From NCBI RefSeq assembly GCF_024323335.1, contig NC_066580.1, positions 256,408,977 through 256,472,976 on the forward strand: DNA of 64,000 bases, in the 5' to 3' direction. This document shows, piece after piece, positions 1 through 12,703 of this stretch (positions are counted from its first letter, which is position 1; every line of letters begins with the position of its first letter). Source of the stretch: Lathyrus oleraceus (taxonomy: Eukaryota; Streptophyta; Magnoliopsida; Fabales; Fabaceae). The translations under genes were made by a program, and so were the position numbers. The notes under the pieces were generated by a model that saw nothing but the letters and a program-made list of their open reading frames with translations, had not been told where the DNA came from and did no database searches.

Positions 1-128
1 CATTAGTGGTATCAGAGCCTGGTTGACCAGTTGGTCAATAGTCGTTAGGATTTTCCATCCCGTTGTATTTGATTCGTGTATCTGACACGATCGATACTGT
101 TTGTCTGATACATTAGTAGTATCAGAGC
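1..128 (+). other. Tekay-like element: PBS and duplicated PBS
   Basis: TGGTATCAGAGC at 7-18 matches the usual plant LTR-retrotransposon primer binding site for initiator Met tRNA. It is preceded by CATTAG, so bases 1-2 are probably the last bases of a 5' LTR lying outside the window. A second, one-base-different copy (TAGTATCAGAGC, 117-128) again follows CATTAG, so the segment that carries the PBS is present twice about 110 bp apart. The PBS role is established knowledge. The duplication is seen directly. Confidence 0.75.
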
Positions 129-446
129 AGGTCGGTCGGTCCGGCCAGGTTGTTTAATTAGGTTCGTTCCCTAGTATGCGACATGTGTGTGAGAACACCG
201 TCGATGCTTGTTTTATTTTCCATTGGCAGGTTGGGAATGAAATAAGTGGGGGAGAAGCGTCTGCTTATCTTGGATGTTCCAATTGTATCGAGCTTGGACA
301 TTATGTTGTTACATGCGAGAGTGCAATGTTGTGCTTTTCCTGAACCCAAAGAGAGGTCGGATTCGAGGATAAGATGCGGGAATCGTATCCAGGGTTGTTC
401 GTTTGATGTATTTTTGAGGACGAAAATCTTTTAAGTGGGGGAGAGT
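19..446 (+). mobile_element. Internal remnant of Tekay-like chromovirus
   Basis: Only about 430 bp separate the PBS from the polypurine tract (AAGTGGGGGAGAG, 433-445), so gag, protease, RT and most of integrase are missing. The last stretch reads as a decayed pol C-terminus (MRESYPGLFV, a stop, then FEDEN) just before the PPT, as in Tekay-type Ty3/gypsy chromoviruses. It is a deletion derivative and codes for nothing usable. Short ORFs at 246-434 and 158-349 (opposite strand) are chance frames. Confidence 0.65.
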
Positions 447-1831
447 CGTAACAACCCAATTTTTAGTATTTACTTATTATACTATTATTACTATATTTTA
501 TTTTATTTAGGTGGAGTGTTAATTAATTAATTGGTTGTTCGGTAGTATAATAATCGATTATATTAATTAATTTGGTGTGTTAATTAATTATTTAGTTGAT
601 AGGAGATATCATGAATAATTGAATTAATATTAGGTCTTATTGGGCCTATTAATTAAATTAGAAGTATAATGACTTAAGCCCAAATAGAATACTAGTATAT
701 AAAGGGGAGGAGAGTGAGAATTAGGATTCATTGATCATTTGACAACAATAGAGAAAGAGAAGAAGGAAAGTGAGGAGAAGAGGGGAAGAACAAGAGAGGA
801 GCTAGGGTTTCCAGATAATTGAAGAGGTAAGGGGGGAATCCTTATTATTATGGGTTAGTATGATCGGGTCAATGGGTAGATGTATGTTTAGGTTAAAATC
901 CCTAATTTTGTATGGTTGTTTGGAATTGTTAGGTTTGATGAGTACTCTTGATTGTGGTGATTTAATTGTGATGTGTGTATGAGATATGGTAATTGAATTT
1001 GGTGATGTTTGAGTACATAACTTGATGTGATTGTGATGTGTGTATGAGATATGGTAATTGAATTTGGTGATGTTTGGATACATAACATGGAAAAATATAT
1101 GATTATGTGATAATTGTAGTTATGTGTATATTTGGGAATATAGTATTGGATTTTAATATTATACTTCTTTTGTGTTGATGGATGTTTGAAACATGTGAAA
1201 TAAATGTTGATGAATATTATTTACATGGTTATACGAAGTGTGATGAATTCCTTTAATTGTTGATTTAATCATTGTGCTTGATTATACTTCTTCATAATGA
1301 TTTGAATTCTCACCCTTTCTGTTTGAATGTTACCTTTACATGGGTATCGTGCAGATACTCCATAGTAGTATCGCTGAATTAAGTGGACGGTAGCTCGCTC
1401 GAGATTAGCCGGAGAGTTTCCGTGTTTTAGTTTGAAGACTAGGTAATGAGTCAATGCTCTGGTCATGTAACACTGGGTAGATTAGTAGTATTGAACTCAT
1501 ATCTTGTTTGGATATGCAGTATGTTATTACTTGTTTTATTTCATCTTGAGGTGATTATTGAGAGATGATCATGGTATGGGACATGGATCATTTTATGAGA
1601 TACATGAGTATTCATTACTTTCCGCTGCAAACGTATATTCGGGAATATTCATGATAATTGGAATGTGTTATTTTAAATGACCAGGTGTATTGTATATTGA
1701 TGATGAATGATGTTGGTTTTCGAAAGCTTTTAGTTTTTGAAAACGTCTATGTGACTCCCTTTTGTTTATATGCGTGCTTATTTACTTTGATTATATGTTA
1801 AGTATTTTGGGGTAGAAAAAGGGGTGTTACA
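447..1831 (+). repeat. 3' LTR of Tekay-like element
   Basis: The LTR starts with CGTAACAACCC right after the PPT (the canonical first T appears mutated to C) and ends in GGGGTGTTACA at 1831, giving the inverted ends typical of Tekay LTRs. Length is about 1.39 kb. A TATA box (TATATAAA, 696-703) precedes a purine-rich leader, so the U3/R boundary lies near 730. The flanking 5 bp, ATCTG (1832-1836), should be the target duplication, but its partner lies outside the window. Confidence 0.75.
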
Positions 1832-2735
1832 ATCTGACCCTCAATCCCCCACTCTGGCTCAGCTCCAAGCTCGTGCTCTGGCCTCTCAATAACCATCACA
1901 TCCTGAACCTGAACCTGAAGTCACTTCCCCACCTCTGGAACATCCAAATCCAACCACATCTGAACCATAACCAACCCACTCTGAACCACAACCATCTGAA
2001 CCAACCCACTCTGACATACCACCACCCATCACTTCTGCTGACCCAACAACTCCCACACTTAATCTAAGTTCCCCCATCTCACCCTCCTCACCCTCCCCAG
2101 CCTCTGCCACTGATCCAGAAACTACCCTTCCTACCCTTGAAGAAGCAATCCAGGTTTTTGCAGAGTCTTCAGTTGAGAAGGTCAAGTCTCTGACCATCAA
2201 CTCTGGTATCAGTGATGATCCCTCTGCTGTAAGGATCCACTAGAACAGAGTGATAAGTTGGATGACCTATGAAGCCTTCAAGCTGAAAGGCCTCTCTGAA
2301 CAAGTCCGCAACGACTTCATCAGAGACGCTGGGATCAGGCTCCAAGAGCGCCTAGCCAGAGAAGCTGAGGAACGGGAAAGGAAGGAAGCTTAATACAAAG
2401 CGCGTCAAGAAGAACTTTAGAGAAATAGAGAAGCTGAAGCAAAGACTATTGTTGATGATGCTGCTGCTGAGGCTGAGGCAAAAGCTAAAGTCGACGCTGA
2501 AGAAGCAACTCGCATTTCTGAAGAAGAAGCTGCCAAATCCAACGCTGATGAACTGACTCAGGGGGAGCACTCCAACTCTGGGTTCGTCCCTCTGGTTTTG
2601 AAGACTCTAGAGGAACTGCAGAAAGAACAACAGATAGTTCAAGCCAGACTGGATCAACAGGACTCTGTCAATGTTAACATTCAGAACATGTTGTCCCAAC
2701 TGCTCCAAAGGATGCCTCCGCCACCAAACCCTTAG
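1832..2735 (+). pseudogene. Env-like ORF of Maximus/SIRE-type copia element (decayed)
   Basis: One plus-strand frame reads through several stops. It starts with a Pro/Ser/Thr/Glu-rich region made of repeated PEPE- and SEP-type motifs. A charged helical region with heptad-like EAEERERKEA and AAAEAEAKAKVDAEEA stretches follows, and the frame ends in a MPPPPNP tail with TAG at 2733-2735. Maximus/SIRE Ty1/copia elements carry such an extra ORF after pol, usually called env-like. Its function in plants is not established. Stops near 1889, 1968, 2241, 2391 and 2418 show it is dead. The upstream part and all of pol are cut off by the Tekay insertion at 1831. Identification rests on this layout and on the LTR that follows; no domain is diagnostic by itself. 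Confidence 0.6.
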
Positions 2736-3144
2736 GCACCTAGGCTATTTGCTTGTTGCTTTCTATGTTTTGTTGTTTGCTCCTTCCTTTCTGCTTTCTG
2801 ACATATGTGCTTATCTGTAAATGCTTCTCTATCAATATCAACTTTTTTGCTGTTATGTCTTTTTGATTCTAACAAAAAGGGGGAGAACTAAAATAGCTAT
2901 GATGAAAACATAACTAATTCCTCTCAAGCACAGCAAAAAATTTCAATAAACTATTACTAAATCAATTACTAAAGATATGCAGGAAAGTAGCTAAAAGCAC
3001 CAAACCAAGGAAGGTCTGGTAAGAACTTCTGAGGTATCCAAAGATCTAACTCAGGGGGAGCCCACTGTACTATCTGATCTAAGATTTTCTTTAAATGTTT
3101 TATCTTTACTCTGAACTATTTTGTCATCATCAAAAAGGGGGGGA
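2736..3144 (+). other. 3' UTR and PPT of Maximus-like element
   Basis: A noncoding spacer between the env-like ORF and the LTR. It holds three G-rich purine tracts (AAAAAGGGGGAGAA near 2874, CAGGGGGAG near 3052, and the last, AAAAAGGGGGGGA at 3132-3144). The final tract touches the LTR and is the likely second-strand primer (PPT). The two inner ones may be former PPTs. Confidence 0.6.
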
Positions 3145-4169
3145 TTTTAAGAACAAAATTGGTTCTACAATATATCTCTATGATTTTGATGATAACAAAG
3201 GATGAAACAAAAATGGTACTCTAACGAGATTTTTTCTTAGTGTGCAGGACTCTGACCATTTATGCAGGACTCTGACTATACATCAGATAGAAAATTACAT
3301 CAGATATAAAATATTCAATGATCAGATGCCACTCAGAAAGGATGCGTCCAGAAGGTTCTGATTTTGATCAACGCAGATACCAGCGCAACATTTAAGAAGT
3401 CAGAAGCTCCGATAAAAGACTACTGAATCCAGACTCTGATACTAAAGAAGTCTAGAGCATTGAGAAGCTCTGATGGGGTTATACATAATCATCCTCTGAA
3501 GACAAACTCTGATATATCAAGACTCTGACGTAGATTCACCAGTCCATAATGCGTAACCGAAAAGAATCTTAATGTGGAAAGAAAGTATTTCAAGAAGGGA
3601 ATAATGAGGCATGCAAAACTGTTTTAGAAAGAAACAAGGAGAGTAATGACATTAGTCATTCTTCAATGACCAAGATTTTGTCATCACTCCAACGGTCCTT
3701 CACAATGACGATATAAAGGACAAAATACTTCACAAGAGAACACACTTGAGACACACAAGAAATCTCATTCATCCTCTCTCTTTTTTTCATAGGTTGCTGC
3801 TCTTACGTGAAAAGCTATTGCTCTTATATTTCTGTAATATTTGCTTTTTGTTAGAAGCACTTTACATTACAATTTACTCTTGCTTGAACTACTTCCTCAA
3901 GTGACTCTGTGCAGTCTGAGTACTTGAGAGGGCTGAGAGATTATCCTCTTAGACGTTTGGTTGTGTAATCTTTCAAGATTAGTGAATTAAGTCCTTTTTG
4001 AAGGCGAAATCACCTTGGCCGGGTGGACTGGAGTAGCTTTGAATTTCAAGCGAACCAGTATAAAATTCTGTGTCATTTCCTTTTTATTCTGTGTGTGTCT
4101 GATTTCTGAAAAAGTTTTTTTTACTTCCAAAACAATTCAAACCCCCTTTCTTGTTTTTCTCAACCTTCA
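3145..4169 (+). repeat. 3' LTR of Maximus/SIRE-like copia element
   Basis: Starts with TTTTAAGAAC (canonical TGTTAAGAAC with one change). It then carries the SIRE-family signature of a TTCTACAATATATC-type stretch followed by TTTTGATGATAACAAA, and ends with the CCCCCTTTCTTG-TTTTTCTCA-CCTTCA type terminus. About 1.03 kb. A TATA box lies at 3711-3717 (ATATAAA). It abuts noncoding Ogre A sequence, which fits insertion of this element into Ogre A. Confidence 0.8.
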
Positions 4170-5485
<1,316 letters not shown>

Positions 5486-6801
5486 TAGGCTAAGTATTTC
5501 TTGATTGCATCGGCGTTCACAAGATGCATGAACTCTTCACCATCCATAGTTGTAATAATTAAAGCACCGCCTGAAAATGCTCTCTTAACAACATATATGC
5601 CTTCATAATTAGGAGTCCATTTTCCCTAGAATCTGGCTTGAAAGATAAAATCTTCTTGAGCACAAGGTCAGCTTCCCTGAACACATGAGGTCTGACTTTC
5701 TTATCAAAAGCTTTCTTCATTCTCTGCTGGTACAACTGAGCATGACACATGGCAGTCAACCTCTTCTCTTCAATCAAATTCAGCTGATCATACCTGGTCT
5801 GACACCATTCAGCCTCAGTCAACTTGGCTTCCATCAAGACACGCAATGATGGGATCTCAACCTCAACTGGGAGCATAACTTCCATTCCATAAACAAGTGA
5901 AAAAGGGGTTTCCCCTGTTGAAGTGCGGATGGATGTACGGTACTCATGCAAAGCAAATGGGAGCATTTCATGCGAATCTTTGTACGTTACAACCATCTTA
6001 TGAATGATCTTCTTAATATTCTTATTTGCAGCTTCAACAACCTTATTCATCTTAGGCCTGTAGGGAGAATAATTATGATGTGCAATCTTGAAGTCTTTGC
6101 AAAGAGCTTCCACCATATTATTGTTCAAGTTACATCCATTATCAGTAATGATCTTACTTGGCACACCATAACGACATATAATCTAATTCTTGATAAATCT
6201 CACAACAACTTGTTGGGTTACATTTGCATACGATGCCGCTTCAACCCACTTTATGAAGTAATCAATAGCCACTAGAATAAGATAATGTTCGTTTGAAGCT
6301 TTGGGCTCAATCATACCAATCATATCAATTCCCCATATGGAGAAAGGCCATGGAGAGGAAATGACATTCAACAGTGTCGGAGGATCATGAATCTTATATG
6401 CATATATTTGACACTTATGGCATTTCTTCACAAACCTGCAACAGTCAGATTCCATTGTCAGCCAATAGTAACCTGCTCTCAACATCTTCTTAGCCATAAC
6501 ATGTCCATTGGAATGAGTACCAAAGGAACCTTCATGGACATCAGTCATCAATAAAGTCTGCTTCGTGTCTATCCACGCATCTGAGCAGAACCATATCAAA
6601 GTTTCTCTTGTATAACACATTACCATTTAGGTAGAAGTTGCCGACTAATATCCTCAAAGTCTTCTTATCTTTCAAAGATGCCCCACGCGGGTAAATCTGA
6701 CTTTGGAGAAAACACTTGATATTGAAATACCACGGCTTTTCATTTTTGACTTCTTCAACAGCAAACACATGAGATGGCCTATCAAGATGCATCACAGTCA
6801 A
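5486..6801 (-). pseudogene. Ogre A integrase (decayed)
   Basis: Read on the minus strand: an H-H-C-C zinc-binding region (HEGSFGTH near 6550, then KKCHKCQ near 6420), the first catalytic Asp in WGIDMIG (about 6330), the second in IITDNG (about 6140), and the catalytic Glu in KVVEAAN (about 6030). This is the D-D-E integrase fold. The C-terminal part has FSLVYGMEVMLPVEVEIPSL and ends in HLVNADAIKKYLA, with TAA at 5486-5488, the usual Ogre/Tat pol end. A stop at 6181-6183 and a one-base insertion near 5624 break the frame. In a live element it inserts cDNA into the host genome. Confidence 0.9.
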
Positions 6802-6900
6802 ATTAGGAACTTAATTCCAGAACTTCACCACAAGGGATATGATGAAATTTCACTTTTGTAAAGAAAGTTGAAATTCTCCTCGTATAATCTCTATATGGTA

Positions 6901-7257
6901 TCAAATCGGGTTGATTCGTCTCCCATTCACCTTTTTTTGATTCACAACCAAAGTTGAATCTCCATAGACGTCCAAATACTTGTTTCTGAGATCAATGGCC
7001 TCTTCAATCCCCATAATGCAAGCTTCATACTCAGCCATATTATTTGTACACTTGAAAGTAAATCTAGCTGTAAACGGAAAATGAGTGCCTTGAGAACTAA
7101 TAATTACTGCCCCAATGCCATTACCATACTGATTAACAACTCCAACAAATACCATGCCCCAACGGGAACCAGGTTCTGGCCCTTCTTCAAGCAATGTTTC
7201 ATCACAATCTTTCAACTTCAGGTACAAAATCTCTTCATCAGGAAAATCATATTGCAC
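6901..7257 (-). pseudogene. Ogre A additional RNase H (aRH)
   Basis: The stretch after the RT-linked RNase H reads WGMVFVGVVN, then GIGAVIISSQG, then CTNNMAEYEACIMGIEEA and DVYGDSTLVVNQ. This is the archaeal-like additional RNase H characteristic of the Tat/Ogre lineage, with the NNMAEYEA glutamate and the YGDS aspartate visible. The first motif (normally with Asp, as in DGA) reads VGV, so the first catalytic acid seems lost. It would degrade RNA in RNA:DNA hybrids during reverse transcription. Confidence 0.8.
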
Positions 7258-8887
7258 TGACTGATAGTCTTTAATCGGTGAGCCAAATGGCCAGCCAAGA
7301 CACTACCTTTAATAGCTTTTTGAGATCGGTATTCAATGTCATACTTGGATAACAACACCTGCCAACGGGAAATCCTTCGAGTTAAAGCAGGCTTCTCAAA
7401 AATATACTTGATTTGACCCATCTTGGATATCAACCAAGTAGTATGATTCAACATATACTGGTGCAGACGCTTAACAACCCAAGCCAATGCGCAACAAGTC
7501 TTTTCTAGCATAGAATGCCGAGTCTCACAATCGATGAACTTTTTACTGAGGTAGTAAATAACATATTCTTTCTTTCCAGTTTTGTCTTGATGACCAAGAA
7601 AACAACCCATAATGTCTTCAAGCACAGTCAAATACATGATCAAAGGTCTTCCTTCCATAGGCGGAGCCAGAATTGGAGGCTCAAGCAGATACTCTTTAAT
7701 ACTATCAAAAGCTTTCTGGCAATCTTTGGTCCAATCACAAGACTGATCTTTCCAAAGAATCTTGAATATAGGTGTACACATGGCAGTTATATGTGAAATG
7801 AATCTTGAGATGTAATTCAAGCGGCCAAGAAAACCTCGGACTTGCTTCTCAGTTTTAGGCGCATGCATTTCTTGTATTGCTTTGACCTTGGTAGGATCAA
7901 CTTTAATACCCTTCTCGCTGACAGTAAAGCCCAACAACTTACGAGAACGAACACCAAATGTAAACTTATTAGGATTCAAGTGGAGTTTGTACTTTCTCAA
8001 ATGCTGGAATAGCTTCAACAAATGCTCAACATATTCTTCTTCATCACTGGATTTGGCAATCATGCCATCAACATAAACTTTGATCTCTTTATGCATCATA
8101 TCATGGAAAAGAGTGGTCATTGCTCTCTGGTATGTTGCACCAGCATTCTTTAAACCGAAAGGCATTACTCTATAACAGAATTTTCCCTAGGGTGTAATGA
8201 ATGTGGTCTTCTCCATATCTTCGGGTGCCATCTTGATCTGATTATAACCGGAAAATCCGTCCATAAATGAAAAGACTCTGAATTTAGTTGTATTGTCTAC
8301 CAACATATCAATGTGCGGCAAAGGGAAATCATCTTTTGGACTAGATTTTTTCAAATCTCTATAATTGATACACATGCAGACTTTTCCATCCTTCTTCGAA
8401 ACAGGCGCGATATTGGCTACCCATTGCAGATACTCAGTGGTAACAAGAAAACTAACATCAATTTGGTTTTTCACTTCTTCTTTGATCTTCACTGCCATAT
8501 CAGGGTGAATCCTCCTCAACTTCTGCTTGATTGACCGGCATTCTGGCTTCAACGGCAATCTATGCTCCACAATCTCAGAATCCAAACCAGGCATTTCTTG
8601 ATAGGACCAAACACATCTGAATACTCTTGGAGAAGATCAATCAACCCCTTCTTAACCTCTGGATACAATTGAGACCCAATCTTGACTTCCTTCACATCAT
8701 CCTCTGAACCCAAGTTGACTAGCTCAATCTTCTCTTCAAATGGCTGAATGGCTTTTTCCTCGTGCTTAAGTAGACGAGATATTTCATCAAATGCTGCTTC
8801 ATTAATCTCTTCCTCAGCCTCAAACACAGGGAAATCAAAGTTTGGAGAAGGAGTAGGATCATTGTATTCAATGGGTTTAGACACCAA
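7218..8887 (-). pseudogene. Ogre A reverse transcriptase-RNase H (decayed)
   Basis: Order on the minus strand: acidic pre-RT region (NFDFPVFEAEEE, IELVNLGSEDD), RT fingers and palm (PLKPECRSIKQKLRR; VSKKDGKVCMCINYRDLKK; FPLPHIDMLVD; MDGFSGYNQI), then MPFGLKNAGATYQRAMT, the active site, thumb/connection (VRGFLGRLNYISRF) and RNase H (CCALAWVVKRLHQYMLNHTT). The active site YVDD reads YVDG, removing a catalytic Asp. A frameshift near 8590 and a stop at about 8188 (TPxGKFCYRVMPF) break the frame. It synthesised element cDNA in the cytoplasmic particle. Confidence 0.92.
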
Positions 8888-8888
8888 C

Positions 8889-9143
8889 CTCCATAATGAT
8901 TTGATATTTTGATTTTAGAGAAATGAATTGTGACCAAATATTATGAAGATGGACAATTATTTATTTATGTTTTTTTTGTGATTACCATTTTCAGAAAATC
9001 AAAAAGTAAAAAAACATCATAGATGTGGATGAATAGAATTGCATTTTATTGATGATAAAACTTGAAAAATGCCCAACACTACTCACTTCTCCCTTAGGCA
9101 TAGGAGAAGGATTTTTTTCTAAAATAATGAAAAAGCAAATTAC
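8889..9143 (-). other. Candidate intron between PRO and RT of Ogre A
   Basis: Ogre elements are known to have an intron between the gag-pro and RT-IN reading frames. Here the first ORF ends in FHSSK followed by a TAA that lies inside a donor-like AA/GTAATT at 9143. A GGAG/GTTGG acceptor-like site at 8889 joins to the pre-RT reading frame. The sequence between is AT-rich with stops in all frames. The exact sites are inferred; element D has the same GTAATT arrangement. Confidence 0.45.
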
Positions 9144-10012
9144 TTAGAACTATGGAAAATAATAGGAACATCAACAGCAACCCAATTGTTGCAAGTCTTG
9201 CCATGTGTCACAAAATTGGCGCAGTCTACATCTTTATTGCTTTCGATCACAACAACTGAGTGTTGTTCATTACCATGGATGAACCCTCCGCTACGGAAAC
9301 TCGGTTTCACTTCTTTAGCTCTGACATGAGACGGGCCTCGCTGAAATCCCAATCCGCCTCTATTCTTGTTCTCGACGACCTCTACCATGCTTCACTGATC
9401 TGAATTGTCATCTTGAATAATTTTATGCGCATCATTGAAAGAGAACATGGGTGGCCCAACATTATTCACTTCAGCAATAGATAGAGCTTGGAACGGAGTT
9501 CCAACCTCCTCCTCAGCTTCCACATATAAAAAAGACGACAGATGGCTTACCAACAGTGCTTTCTCCCCACCTATAATGACAACCTTTCCATTCTTCACAA
9601 AATTCAATTTCTGGTGCAGGATGGATGTTACTGCTCCAAATTCATGGATCCATGGCCTTCCCAACAAGTAGTTATAGGTTGGGTGGATATCCATTACTTG
9701 AAAAGTAATCTGAAAATCACTCGAACCTATCTTTACTAGAAGGTCCACTTCTCCTATAACAGTCTTGCGAGAACCATCAAAAGCTTTAACGATTACACCA
9801 TTATACCTCATTGGGGCGCCCTGATAGGATAATCTGGACAGAGTTGACTTTGGGAGTACATTCAAAGAAGAACTGGTATCAACTAGCACATTTGACAGTG
9901 TATCCTCCTTACAGTTCATCGATATGTGTAGTGCCAGATTGTGATTTCTGCCTTCCTCGAGAAGTTCTTCATCACAAAAACTCAAGTTGTTGCAGGAAGT
10001 AATGTTAGCCAC
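9144..10012 (-). pseudogene. Ogre A aspartic protease region
   Basis: Residues early in this stretch read SNVLVDTSSSLNVLP, the retropepsin active-site region (DTGS-like; the usual Gly is Ser here, so activity is doubtful). ITFQVMDIHPTYNYLLGRPW follows, the flap/second beta region typical of Ogre/Tat and Athila-type proteases, then an acidic tail. The frame ends at 9392; a second open segment (9388-9140, starting MVEVVENKN) continues to the candidate intron. It would cut the Gag-Pol polyprotein. Confidence 0.85.
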
Positions 10013-10092
10013 AATATGGTCAATTGATCCTCAATTACATCGTGTTCTACATAGGCTTGCTCCAACACTCTTTGTAATGTTTCTCTGTGCGC

Positions 10093-12483
10093 TTAAGAAT
10101 TCATGAGCAGAGACAACACTAAAATCTTTGAAGGAGTTTGGAGAAGCTGCTCCACCATATTAAATTCTCTTTTCTTAATCAATCTCAACACTTCATCGTC
10201 ATCATTAGGCTTCAATTTGCTGGATTCACCATACTTACATATTGGAGCACTAACTGGATTTACTGCAGGTACATCAACCTTCTTACCAACAAATACATCT
10301 TCTATTGCCTCTTTCGGAAAGACAGGTCCAAAAACACGATCGCTACGGGTCACCTTCGCAATATCGGTGATGTTCACAATAAAATTGGTCGTAGGAAATA
10401 GAACCTCTTGACCGTTCTCCACCATGGTAGCATTATACTGGTAAGGAACTGCTCTATCGGATGTATACGGGATGGGGCCCGCTAACCGTATCACTAACAA
10501 TGATATCGATCTGTTAATGGTGTTATTGCTACTGATGTCAAACTGAATTACTACCCGCTCAGGGGTCTTAAGCACTGGCACAATTACATTGACATCGTCT
10601 ATATCCCTCGACTGTTGAATCTGGATTACATTCTCATCCATCAACTTCTGGATATCTCTCTTGACGATCAAACACCCACGGGGGTTCACGCTACAAATTG
10701 CACAACCATCACAGTCATACTCACAATCACTGATGGTACACAGGGTCCTATGCATCTCCACCAAGGACCTACGAATACGTCCCACATCTAACACTCCGAA
10801 ATTTCCTGGACAACCATCTACCATATTAACAGAGAAATTACCATGAACGGGCAATGGGTTAGCTTTCACATTCGGCGCACGGTCTTCAAAGGACACCATC
10901 CCACTTTTTACCAGTTTCTGGACCTCATACTTCAATGGGTAACAATTTTCGATATCATGGGCCGGAGCTCCTTAATGAAAGGCACAACTGAGTTCGGGCT
11001 TATACCACCATGAAAGTGGGTCTTGAATTTGAGGCGGATTTCTTGGCTGGAGTAGGTTCATGAGAACCAAAGACGGATAAAGTTCGGCGTATGACATGGG
11101 AATAGGGTCGAAAGAGACCTTCTTCCTCTCAAAATTTGGTTGTTGTTGATTATTGTTGTTGTTGTTGTTTGTTCTTTGTTACGATTGTAGTTGACATTGT
11201 TGTTGAACTGACACTGATTAATTGTTTGAATTGTTTGAAAATACTAGAATAACTTTTGAAACCTGATGATGATGCTGACGCAGTTGCGGATTTCTTTTGA
11301 CATGAGGCCTCCTCTGCCTCCCTACTAATACTACATTGGTTTCCCCTTCCTTCTTTTTGGAAAAACCACTCCCATATTTCTTGCTTGATGACACCTCTTC
11401 TTTAGACAAATGTCCCTCTCAGACTCCTTCTTCTAATCTCATCCCCATGTTTACCATTTCTGTCAAGTCACTGAGGGCACTAGCAATCATGCGTTCGTAA
11501 TAAAACAAACTCAGGGTCTTAAGGAAAATATTGGTCATCTCTTTCTCTTCTAATGGAGGATTAATCTGAGTGGCAAGTCATCTCCACCTCTGGGTATACT
11601 CTTTGAGTGTCTCTTTGTCCTTTTGAGACATAGACCTCAGTTGGTCTCTATCAGGCGCCATGTCCACATTGTAGTTATACTGCTTCACAAACGCTTCACC
11701 CAAATCATTGAACATGCAAATACTTGCACTGTCTAACCCCATGTACCATCTCAAAGAGGCACCAGTCAAACTGTCTTTGAAGTAGTGAATCAATAATTGA
11801 TCATTATTGGTTTGAGTTGACATTTTCCTAGCATACATGACAAGATGGATAAGTGGACAAGTATTTCCCTTATACTTTTCAAAGTCAGAGACTTTGAACT
11901 TCATCGGGATCTTGACGTTTGGAACTAAGCAATGTTTAGCAACACTTTTACCGAACAAATATTTTCCTCTCAATGTTTTCAATTCCTTTCGTAGCTCAAG
12001 GAACGGATCCTTAATCTCGTCCATTTTCTCATAAACATCAGGACCCTCAGACGGCTCAGAATGGTAGATGGTGTCCTCAACACGAGGCAAAGTATGAACG
12101 ACTAGATGCGGCACATACATGACCAGGCTAGATGTCAGTATAGAAGCAAAGGTGGGTGCAAACCCTTCAGGCATGAAATTTGGTGGCATCCCCCACGGGA
12201 ATCAAGAAGGCATAGTTAGACCATATTGAGTAGCAGCCACAGGCACAATTGAGGTAGCAACCTCTAAGATGACAGTCCTCTGAGGAGGAGGAGTTGCGGG
12301 AGTTGGAGAAGACTGATTAAGGGCAGCTAGAACAGACTCCATCATATCAGTTAGGTGAGCAATCTCGTCCTTCAGTTCTCGGTTCTCTTGCTCTAAGTGC
12401 TCCATGATTCTCAGTTGATTGGTGCAAGTGTTGTATCGGTGAGTCAGCTTGGCTGAAGCACAGAAGAATAACCGATAAGACAT
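10093..12483 (-). pseudogene. Ogre A gag (decayed)
   Basis: N-terminal coiled-coil segment (MEHLEQENRELKDEIAHL) and Pro-rich linker, then the retrotransposon Gag core (KFKVSDFEKYKGNTCP, SLTGASLRWYMGL, FNDLGEAFVKQYNYNVDMAP, LRSMSQKDKETLKEYTQRWR). Further on come a Gln/Asn-rich linker and the AHDIENCYPLKYEVQKLV and VKANPLPVHG region that marks Tat/Ogre Gag, then a C-terminal domain up to 10093. Stops at 12202 and 11578 and frame changes near 11400-11000 show decay. Its role is to form the particle that packages element RNA. The zinc-knuckle-like Cys/His spacing (CAFH-GAPAHDIENC) is recognisable although interrupted by a stop. Confidence 0.88.
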
Positions 12484-12703
12484 CTGGCGGAAGAAAACCT
12501 GTTATGCAAATGATGCATGAAATGCAATGTTTTTTTATTGTTTTTATTTTCAAGGAACACACTATTTTATTTGCAAATATATAATAACAATAATAACAAT
12601 TTGATTGACCATAAAAATCACTTTTATTCATATAATTTGGAAGGATCACACTGAGTACAATTTCAAAAACCAAAATACAAATACAAGAGAAAAGAAAACT
12701 AAT

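Noticed and set aside
1886..2200. 104-codon minus-strand ORF (Gly/Ser/Val-rich)
   Set aside because: It is the antisense shadow of the Pro/Ser-rich env-like ORF.
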